Part shown: piece by piece, positions 58,078 to 64,000 of the stretch
How positions within the stretch are numbered: position 1 is the first letter of the stretch
Layout: every line of letters begins with the position of its first letter
Assembly: GCA_016719485.1 (NCBI GenBank)
Contig: JADJZB010000004.1
Span: 1-64,000, forward strand
Source: Holophagales bacterium
GTDB lineage: Bacteria; Acidobacteriota; Thermoanaerobaculia; UBA5066
Direction: 5' to 3'
Length of the DNA stretch: 64,000 bases
Notes under the pieces: generated by a model
What the model was told of the DNA's origin: nothing
The model's database searches: none
Seen by the model: the letters and a program-made list of their open reading frames with translations, nothing else
Made by a program: the position numbers and the translations under genes

Positions 58078-58743
58078 GTGGTCCTCCCGACACTCATCCG
58101 CGAAATCGAGAAGCGTGGCCGCGCACAGGGTTTGTCGATCTCCCAGATCGCGGCCACGCTCGGCGTGGACCGGACTCGCTTCGTCCACATCCGTAACGGC
58201 ACGGGCCGTCTCAGCCTCGACTCCGTCCACGAGGTCGCGGCCCGCTACCTGACGGACCCGGAGATGAGCCGCCTCCTCCTCGGATACCTTGCATTCGATA
58301 TCCCGAACCGAGGTCCTTCCGTACCGAAGGCGACCCTCGACGACGCCGACCGGAACATGGTCTCCGCCCTCGTGCAGCGCCTCCCGTCGCTCCTCGTGTC
58401 GGGCGGCGGCTTCCTCCTCCAGGACGGCGACGCGGCTCGGCTCGCCCGCGTAGCGGCGGCCATCGAGGACGCTGTCCGCTCACACGGCGTCGGTGTGCTG
58501 CGCGAACGGGCGAGCGCCGGCCTCAGCCTCGACCGCCGCCACGCCCTGCTTGCCGCGCCACTGCTGATCGTCGACCTCTCCTCGCCGCTGCGAGAACCGG
58601 TCCGCGACGTCCTGACCCGGCGCGCGGAGACCGCTCGCTTCACGATCGCTATCTGGCGCCCCCAAGGCAGCGACCCGCCGAGTCCGCCGCTCGACCGCTT
58701 CCGCCCGCTCCTTCTCAACTCGCCCTCACTTGCGAATCACTGA
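58078..58743 (+). CDS. HTH (XRE-like) regulatory protein
   Basis: A 221-residue protein starting at GTG 58078 with a helix-turn-helix near 10-60: SISQIAATLGVDRTRFVHIR and NGTGRLSLDSVHEVAARYL. The C-terminal part (about 85-215) is of unknown fold. Divergent from the replication-relaxation gene and directly upstream of the rightward mobile-element genes, so it is a candidate regulator of the element. Confidence 0.65.
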   Translation: MVLPTLIREIEKRGRAQGLSISQIAATLGVDRTRFVHIRNGTGRLSLDSVHEVAARYLTDPEMSRLLLGYLAFDIPNRGPSVPKATLDDADRNMVSALVQRLPSLLVSGGGFLLQDGDAARLARVAAAIEDAVRSHGVGVLRERASAGLSLDRRHALLAAPLLIVDLSSPLREPVRDVLTRRAETARFTIAIWRPQGSDPPSPPLDRFRPLLLNSPSLANH

Positions 58744-59492
58744 CCGCCTCACGCTCGTCCTCCCGACGCGCGAGCCCCCACTCGGGCTCTCACTTCTCGG
58801 AGTCGATCTGGGGGCGTTCTTCGTTTCGGCCCGGGAAATCGGTCCCGACCCTGCCCTCGCGCTGCTCGCGGCGCGAGCGCTCACGCTCCGGCATCGGGGC
58901 GCCGTGTCGTTTCACGACCTCGGCTGGGTGCTCGGCATGCGCCAGCGCGGTGTTCTCCACGCACTTCGACGGCTCTCTGCTGCCGGTGCCATCGTCTGGC
59001 ACGAAGAGGCCGGCCGTGGCGTCGTGGCCGTCGAGGTCGTCGGTGAAATCCCCGGCGTCCGCCCCCTCTTCGGCCCCGAGGACACCCCCTCCGTTCTCGA
59101 CCCATGCACTCCCCACCCACTGGTTCGTGCAAGTGCTCCCGCTCGTCGGCAGACGAGCGTTCCTCGCCTACCTCTACCTCCGGAGCCGCGAGCGGCGAGA
59201 CGGCCTCACACCGCCCCTCCTCGTCTCCGCCCTCGTGCGTGCCTGCCGGCTGCGCTGGCAGTGGCAAGGACACCGCGTTCTCCGGCACCTCAAACGTCAG
59301 CATCTCGTCATTCCCGTCGCAGGCCAGCGATATGCCGTCCTCGACCCCCGACCGCCGACCTCGCTCCAGCGTCGATTCCTGAGGCTTCTCGAGGTCGGGG
59401 CGCTTCCGCCGACCCGGGCCGAGAGAGCCGCCCTTCTCGCCGCCGCCATCGTCCTCCCGCTCCTCCTCGCCTCTACCCTCGCCCTGCTGTGA
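58730..59492 (+). CDS. Double winged-helix protein with C-terminal membrane helix (frameshifted)
   Basis: TTG 58730 overlaps the previous stop by 14 nt. The first part has a winged helix (AVSFHDLGWVLGMRQRGVLH and ALRRLSAAGAIVW). The reading then shifts near 59098 to the frame with HWFVQVLPLVGRRAFLAYLY, a second winged-helix-like segment (RVLRHLKRQHLVIPVAGQRY), and a C-terminal hydrophobic helix (LLAAAIVLPLLLASTLAL) with TGA at 59490-59492. Its stop overlaps the GTG of the ATPase frame. Probably a membrane-linked accessory of the VirD4-like ATPase. Confidence 0.5.
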
Positions 59493-59500
59493 GTACCGAG

Positions 59501-60940
59501 ATGCCGCTCACGCTGACGTTCCGGACCCGCCAGAGCCGTTACTGGACCGCGATGGCCGACTTCTACCGTGCCAAGGACAGGTTTCTTCACGAGATGTTGC
59601 GTCGGGAAGGCGAGGGACGGCGATTCGGGGAGTACATCGCCGCGGACGGGTCGCGGATTGCGTGCCGACTCACGGGGACCGACCTCCGCCAGCACGCCCT
59701 CGCCCTCGGGGCTACGGGAAGCGGCAAGTCGTCTCTCCTCGAAGCCATGGCGAGAGCCCTCCTCTCCCGCGCGAACGCCTTCGCCGTCATCGACCCGCAC
59801 GGGGATCTCGCGGACCGCGTCGAGCGCTGGGCGCGGATCTCCGGTCAGCTTCGCGTCGTCTCCCTCGACTTCACCCGGCCGGAGAGCCTGCCGTCGTGGA
59901 ACCCGCTCCTCCCGATGGCCGGCGTAGACCCCGGACGCCAGGTGGACCTCCTCGTGTCGGTGCTGCGGCGCCTCTACAGCGCCGAGCGCGCCTCGTCCTG
60001 GGCGTGGGGCGTGAAGGTCGAGGAGATCGTCCGCATGGCGCTTCGCGGGTCCATCGAGAGCGAAGTTCCGGTGACGCTCGCCGACCTGGAGCGCTTCCTG
60101 CTCGACCCGCGCTACCGAAAGGAGGCCCTCGCGACGGCTGGCCCGGAGGCCACGAACTACTTCCTGCACCGGTTCGGCCCCCAGGAGCAGATGTACGTCT
60201 CGGCGGTCGTTAACAAGCTCTCCCCGTTCCTCGGTTCGGCCGCCGTGCGGCGATTCCTCGGGGGCGGGGGCGAGCCCGTGGACCTCCTCGACCTTCCGGA
60301 CCGGCCCGTGGCCCTGATCGTGAACCTCGCCCGCGGAGCCCTCGGCGCCGCCGCCGACGTCCTCGGCCGACTCCTCCTGAACACGCTGCTCCTCTCAGCC
60401 CTCCGGCGCACCGGCTCGGTCCCCGAGACCCGGCGGCACTTCGCGCTCCTCGTCGACGAGGCGCATGCCTTCGCAGGGACCGAAGGCGGCCTCGAGGACC
60501 TCCTCGTGACCGGGCGGAAGTTCCACTTCGCGCTGACTCTCGCCTCTCAGGGCCTTTCGCTCTTCCCTGCGCACCTTCGACCGCTGCTCCTCGGGAATAC
60601 GGCCCGGCAGTTCTACTTCCGGCTCCCCTACGCAGAGGCGCGCCTCCTCGGACCGGACATCCTCGAGCCGCTCGGGAACGTCGGGCGGGAAGCGGTCCGC
60701 CCGTACGACGACCTCTCGGACCCCCTACTCGATCCCCGTGAAGAGCTCACGGCTCGAATGCGTGAGCTCACGGACCTCCCGCGGGGGGCGTGCTACTGGG
60801 CGCTGCGCGGCCGGCGGTTCAAGGCCCGACGGATCCGGGTGGACCGGCCGGAGACTCCGCCGGCCCGGTTGACCGAAGAGGCGGAGGTCCGAATGGCTCT
60901 CGGTGAGATCGAGTACGGCCAGAACGCACACCTGTCGTGA
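59501..60940 (+). CDS. VirD4/HerA-like DNA-pumping ATPase
   Basis: A 479-residue P-loop ATPase. Walker A ALGATGSGKSSLLEAM near residue 70; FAVIDPHGDLADRVERW follows, typical of the DUF87/VirD4-like family; Walker B FALLVDEAHAFAG near 320, and SQGLSLFPAHLRPLLLGNTA. I take ATG 59501; GTG 59489, which overlaps the previous stop, is also possible. The second such ATPase in the element, with different flanks from that at 18491-20077. Its stop overlaps the start of the recombinase. Confidence 0.8.
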   Translation: MPLTLTFRTRQSRYWTAMADFYRAKDRFLHEMLRREGEGRRFGEYIAADGSRIACRLTGTDLRQHALALGATGSGKSSLLEAMARALLSRANAFAVIDPHGDLADRVERWARISGQLRVVSLDFTRPESLPSWNPLLPMAGVDPGRQVDLLVSVLRRLYSAERASSWAWGVKVEEIVRMALRGSIESEVPVTLADLERFLLDPRYRKEALATAGPEATNYFLHRFGPQEQMYVSAVVNKLSPFLGSAAVRRFLGGGGEPVDLLDLPDRPVALIVNLARGALGAAADVLGRLLLNTLLLSALRRTGSVPETRRHFALLVDEAHAFAGTEGGLEDLLVTGRKFHFALTLASQGLSLFPAHLRPLLLGNTARQFYFRLPYAEARLLGPDILEPLGNVGREAVRPYDDLSDPLLDPREELTARMRELTDLPRGACYWALRGRRFKARRIRVDRPETPPARLTEEAEVRMALGEIEYGQNAHLS

Positions 60941-62067
60941 TGCCAGATGTCACCCCGCCAAGTCCGACCGGTCCCGACCGAACCCTCGATGCCAACCGCG
61001 CCGCTCTTGCCCAGCTGATGCAGAGTGCCGGCGGAGCGATTCCTATCCCGCGACACGTCAGAGACGCGTTTCCGCTCTGGAACTCGAAGGCCCTTCTAGA
61101 GTTGCTCTCGGGGGCGAAGCCGCTCTGGTTCCCGTCTCGTGAGCACTTCCTCGAGCGGGTGAAGCTGGCTCTTGAGGAAAGCAAAGGGGTCCTCGGGCAG
61201 TCCGCGAAGACCCAGTCCTGGCTCCGCTGCACCTTCAACTCCCTCGAGACCTTCCTGACTCGGGAGGACCGATGGGATGCCTTCCTGCGAGGAGACCTCC
61301 CCGCCCAAGTCGCGTGCCTCGAAGGCTGGGTCGCGGCGCTGCGCCTACGGGGCCTCTCACACACGACCGTCCACACATACTGGAGGGCGCTCGCGTCTGG
61401 CTTGAACCGAATGGCCGACCGCGACGGGACTCTCAGCCCAGCGCGGTTCGCCGAGCGGCCAGCGCCCGGCCTCGTCCGCCCGAGGGCGCTTCCCCGCGTG
61501 GCGATCGAGCAGATATTCCAGTTCCTGCGAAACCAACAGTGGCACTCTGCCTTCGGCCGCGCCCGGAACCTCGCGCTCGTGGGATTGATGGCGTTGGCAG
61601 GGCTGCGACGCGGCGAGGTGCTCTCCCTCGGTGTCGGCGACGTAAATCTCGAATCGTCGTCGCTTCGGATCCGCCGCGGCAAGGGGAGACACGGGGGCCG
61701 CGACCGCACGGCATACATGACGCCACAGCTCGTCCGGCTCCTGGCTGACTACCTGGAGGAACGCAAGCGCTCCCATCGGGCCCACCCAGAGCTATTCAGC
61801 TCCCTCGTGGGTGACCGCCGCATCGGCGAGGTGACGGTCCGTCGGCTTTTCCGACAGATCGAACGCGGGACGAAGATCCACGTGACTCCCCACATGCTGC
61901 GTCACTCGTACGCCACGATGCTCCGCCAATCAGGTGTGAGCGATCGAATCGCGATGGACCTCCTCGGCCACCGTTCACTCGCGGTCCTCCAGCGCTACTC
62001 AGCGGTCTTCGACGGGGAGTGCGCCGCGGAGGCGGCGCGCCTCACCCTCGACGTCCCACTCGGCTGA
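60940..62067 (+). CDS. Tyrosine recombinase
   Basis: A 375-residue XerC/D-like recombinase. N-terminal core-binding domain, with SAM-like helical repeat; catalytic block: R in GLRRGEVLSLGVGDVNLES, HxxR in HMLRHSYATML, H in LLGHRSL and tyrosine in QRYSAVF. ATG 60940 overlaps the ATPase stop (GTGATG). Its 3' end overlaps by 26 nt that of a second recombinase on the other strand. Confidence 0.85.
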   Translation: MPDVTPPSPTGPDRTLDANRAALAQLMQSAGGAIPIPRHVRDAFPLWNSKALLELLSGAKPLWFPSREHFLERVKLALEESKGVLGQSAKTQSWLRCTFNSLETFLTREDRWDAFLRGDLPAQVACLEGWVAALRLRGLSHTTVHTYWRALASGLNRMADRDGTLSPARFAERPAPGLVRPRALPRVAIEQIFQFLRNQQWHSAFGRARNLALVGLMALAGLRRGEVLSLGVGDVNLESSSLRIRRGKGRHGGRDRTAYMTPQLVRLLADYLEERKRSHRAHPELFSSLVGDRRIGEVTVRRLFRQIERGTKIHVTPHMLRHSYATMLRQSGVSDRIAMDLLGHRSLAVLQRYSAVFDGECAAEAARLTLDVPLG

Positions 62068-63010
62068 GCGCGTCGAGCGACAGGCGCTCCACACCGCGAC
62101 GCTTGTCCTCATCCCAGACCCGGAAGTAGACCTCAGTCGTCCGGATGCTCGCGTGGCCCGCGAGGTTCTGGACCACGTGGATCGGCACGCCCGCTTTCAG
62201 CAGCAGCGTCACGAACGAGTGGCGGAGGCGATGGAGCCCGAAGGCGATTCCGGACGCGCGACGGACCCGCTTCACGATCCGCATGAGCGCCGCTTCCGAC
62301 ATGGCGCTCCCGCCGCGGGGCGAGGCCCAGAAGCCCGGCGCCGTGACCCGCGCGATCGCCCGCTCCCGGACGAAGCGCTCGAGGACATCCCGCAGTTCGG
62401 GTGCCACGAAAACCAGCCGGTCCTTCCCGTCGCCGCGGCCCTTGCCGCCCCGGACCTGAATCGTCCCCTGATCGAGGTCCACGTCCGTGTACAGGAGGCG
62501 CAGCAGCTCGCCCTTTCGAAGACCCCCGTACATCGCTGTCGCCAAGACCGCGACCGCTCGCCGCCGCTCGAACGGCGAGTCCCACGGGAAGTTGTCGGCC
62601 GCGATCAGTATCCGTCGACACTCCTCCGGGCTCAGGGCCTTCGGCGTCGTCTCGCCCGTGACTGGCTGGCGCATCCCCCGAAACGGATTCATGACGCCGT
62701 CCCGCCGTTCGAGGTCGACGAAGAAGGGCCGGAGCGCTCGCCAGTAGTGATTCGTCGTCATCGCTGAAACACCGCGGCGGTTGTTCCATGCGACGAACCC
62801 CTCGATGTCGAAGAACTTGATGCTGACCGCCGGCGGCAGCTGCCGTCTCCCCTCGGCGAGGAAGCGGCGGAACATGACGAACGCGCCGCGGTAGCCGCGC
62901 AGCGTGTCGCGGCTCTTGCGCTCGACATGACGGCTGTAGTCGAGGAAGTCCTCGAAGCGCCGATCGAGCTCACGGAACGACCAGCTGGGCGGATCGCAAG
63001 CAGAAGCCAT
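62042..63010 (-). CDS. int: Tyrosine recombinase (integrase)
   Basis: A 322-residue integrase. SAM-like domain with FEDFLDYSRHVERKSRDTLR; catalytic R in YGGLRKGELLRL, HxxR in LHRLRHSFVTLLL, H in LAGHASI and Y in TEVYFRVWDED. The frame is open to 63199, but MASACDPPSWSF at ATG 63010 is the first sensible start. It lies beside the tRNA-like fragment at 63256-63304, so this is the likely site-specific integrase of the element. Confidence 0.85.
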   Translation of the reverse strand: MASACDPPSWSFRELDRRFEDFLDYSRHVERKSRDTLRGYRGAFVMFRRFLAEGRRQLPPAVSIKFFDIEGFVAWNNRRGVSAMTTNHYWRALRPFFVDLERRDGVMNPFRGMRQPVTGETTPKALSPEECRRILIAADNFPWDSPFERRRAVAVLATAMYGGLRKGELLRLLYTDVDLDQGTIQVRGGKGRGDGKDRLVFVAPELRDVLERFVRERAIARVTAPGFWASPRGGSAMSEAALMRIVKRVRRASGIAFGLHRLRHSFVTLLLKAGVPIHVVQNLAGHASIRTTEVYFRVWDEDKRRGVERLSLDALSRVGRRG

Positions 63011-63255
63011 CTCTTCGGGATTCTGGTTCGGCGTCCCGACCCGCTGCGTGCGGGCGGAAGGTCGCGCGGAGAAGGAGGAGACGGACGGTCGGAGGGGTCG
63101 AGAGGAAAACATGGGATGGGGAGGGAGCTTCTGGCCTCCCGGAGCCATCGGTACGACCCGCTGCCTTGACCTTCTGCGACGTGCCAGGCGGAAGGTCACA
63201 GCGGCGTTTCAGCCTCTCCCTTGAGAGAGGCCGATTACCGCTTCCAGAAGCCGAC

Positions 63256-63304
63256 TGGCGGGGATGGCGGGGTTCGAACCCGTGACCTTCCGCGTGACAG
63301 TCGG
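63256..63304 (-). other. tRNA-Asp-like 3' fragment, candidate attachment site
   Basis: On the minus strand: anticodon-loop-like CTGTCAC (GTC), then AAGGTC, CGGGTTCGAACCCCG (T arm) and CATCCCCGCCA (acceptor end with encoded CCA). The 5' half (acceptor, D arm) upstream does not fold convincingly; an expected GGGGATG start is not found. Fragments of tRNA genes like this are left by integrases that use tRNA 3' ends. It is 246 nt from the integrase start. Confidence 0.5.
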
Positions 63305-63329
63305 CGCGACCTCGCCGAACTGTCGATTC

Positions 63330-63365
63330 CCGCGTCCAGACGCGGAGATTCGGCTCTGGACGCGG
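63330..63365. repeat. 11-bp inverted repeat
   Basis: CCGCGTCCAGA (63330-63340) and TCTGGACGCGG (63355-63365) with a 14-nt spacer. It could be a terminator-type hairpin or a protein binding site near the putative attachment region. Confidence 0.45.
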
Positions 63366-63668
63366 CGCTGTGACCTGCTGTCGCGAGACGGGCAGAAGGT
63401 CAGGCAGGAGCGTCCGATGTTCCGAAAGAACAGTGCGCCTCCAGTCAAGCACGGAGGGGCGCTCACCTCAAGGGCCTGTCGCACCGCTCAGCGCCCGGGG
63501 CCCCGATGAGCGAGTGACACCGCGGCCTCCTGCCGTCTTCGGTTGTCTGCCTGCCAGCTCGCCGCCCGAGTCCGAGTGGACCGCCCAGACGCGCCAATCT
63601 TGGAGACGGTGAACCAACAGCCCGTGACCATGCCGTCTCGTCGCTCAGCGACGGCAGCACTTCAGCTA

Positions 63669-63998
63669 CTACCGTCGGCCGCGGAACTGGTCAGCGATCC
63701 ACTCCGTCGTGAGGGTCGTAGAGCGGAAGAACATCGTCGCGAGATCGAGGAGGGCCGAGAGCGGAACGCCCTCAACCCGCAGCAGGTGAGTGCGGAACGA
63801 CGCGTTCTCGACCGTTCCATTTCGCAGGTGCATCGCCATCCGGGCGGTGCGCGCGTCCCCCTCGTAGACGTTCATCGCGAGATCGAGGTGGTTCACTGCG
63901 GCACCGTCGAAGTCGGTCCCCGGGAGCGCATCCGTGTCGAGGTGGATGCATCGCCCGAGGAGATGATCCGCCGTCTCGGTCAGCTCCTCCACCATCAT
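63669..63998 (-). CDS. Hypothetical protein at window edge (possibly 5'-truncated)
   Basis: A 109-residue frame (MMVEELTETADHLLGRCIHL onward) containing LDLAMNVYEGDARTARMAMH and MFFRSTTLTTEWIADQFRGR. The first ATG is at the very edge of the window, so the true start may be outside. No family recognised; lies outside the putative attachment site and is probably host chromosome. Confidence 0.5.
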   Translation of the reverse strand: MMVEELTETADHLLGRCIHLDTDALPGTDFDGAAVNHLDLAMNVYEGDARTARMAMHLRNGTVENASFRTHLLRVEGVPLSALLDLATMFFRSTTLTTEWIADQFRGRR

Positions 63999-64000
63999 GG

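Larger units (their letters stand above)
17840..63304. mobile_element. Putative integrative element carrying BREX cargo
   Basis: The right end is defined by an integrase next to a tRNA-Asp-like 3' fragment. Inside are two VirD4/HerA-like ATPases, two replication-relaxation proteins, an ArdC-like protein, a Gp88-like protein and two tyrosine recombinases, on both sides of the cassette and BREX region. I recognise no relaxase, no type IV secretion genes and no matching repeat at the left end, so the left border (about 17.8 kb, just after the efflux block) is inferred from gene content alone. Confidence 0.4.
63166..63403. repeat. Four copies of GCRGAAGGTCA around tRNA-like site
   Basis: GCAGAAGGTCA occurs at 63167-63177 (minus) and 63392-63402 (plus); GCGGAAGGTCAC occurs at 63188-63199 (plus) and 63282-63293 (minus). 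Together they form two nested inverted pairs flanking the tRNA-like segment. Such an arrangement fits integrase or excisionase binding sites. One copy is part of the tRNA-like fragment itself. Confidence 0.5.

Noticed and set aside
17840..63304. Conjugative relaxase or T4SS genes
   Set aside because: I looked for MOB relaxase motifs (HUH, three-His cluster) and VirB4-like ATPase next to the VirD4-like genes and found none that I can support.
1..64000. CRISPR array or cas genes
   Set aside because: No regularly spaced repeats and no Cas motifs seen on either strand; the four attC sites are not evenly spaced repeats of that type.

Overview
The window is a GC-rich bacterial chromosome segment. 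Typical signs are GTG and TTG starts, tight overlaps between genes, and arginine- and alanine-rich proteins. Gene content fits an environmental high-GC lineage such as Acidobacteriota or Myxococcota, but nothing here fixes the taxon. Many genes are intact in sequence but broken by single-base indels, mostly in runs of G or C. This looks more like residual long-read error than gene decay. For such genes I give the whole span and name the break.

Region 1, about 0.5-17.8 kb, is a metal and redox stress block. It holds a Cys-rich CBS protein, small membrane proteins, a lycopene-cyclase-like protein, 6-phosphogluconate dehydrogenase, an epimerase/SPW/VKOR gene, a full Cus/Czc-type RND efflux operon (outer membrane, adaptor, pump, exported Cys-rich proteins), and its response regulator and sensor kinase. 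Three promoters share a direct repeat with 11-bp phasing (CTCTAA-type) and a -10-like hexamer exactly 10 nt further on, suggesting one regulon under the local response regulator.

Region 2, about 17.8-27.5 kb (+ strand), is a tightly packed cluster: a VirD4/HerA-like ATPase, zinc-ribbon and small proteins, a replication-relaxation protein, two vWA proteins, a membrane-bound PP2C phosphatase and a Ser/Thr kinase with zinc ribbon and FHA domain. The last four match the TerY-P type phospho-signalling group.

Region 3, about 27.5-53.4 kb, is a defence island. In the centre is a BREX operon on the minus strand: brxE-brxA-brxB-brxC-pglX-[ATPase + DUF4276]-[ATPase + HNH]-pglZ-brxL. It is flanked by two small integron-type cassette clusters that point outward (minus strand on the left, plus strand on the right). 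Their four attC sites share an identical 20-nt core; no integron integrase is in the window.

Region 4, about 53.5-63.4 kb, again carries mobile-element genes: small zinc-binding proteins, an ArdC-like antirestriction protein, a Gp88-like protein, a second replication-relaxation protein, HTH proteins, a second VirD4/HerA-like ATPase and two convergent tyrosine recombinases. It ends at a tRNA-Asp-like 3' fragment surrounded by four copies of a GCRGAAGGTCA motif, a likely attachment site. My reading is that roughly 17.8-63.3 kb is one integrative element of uncertain type, with no recognisable relaxase or type IV secretion channel, carrying the BREX/cassette cargo.
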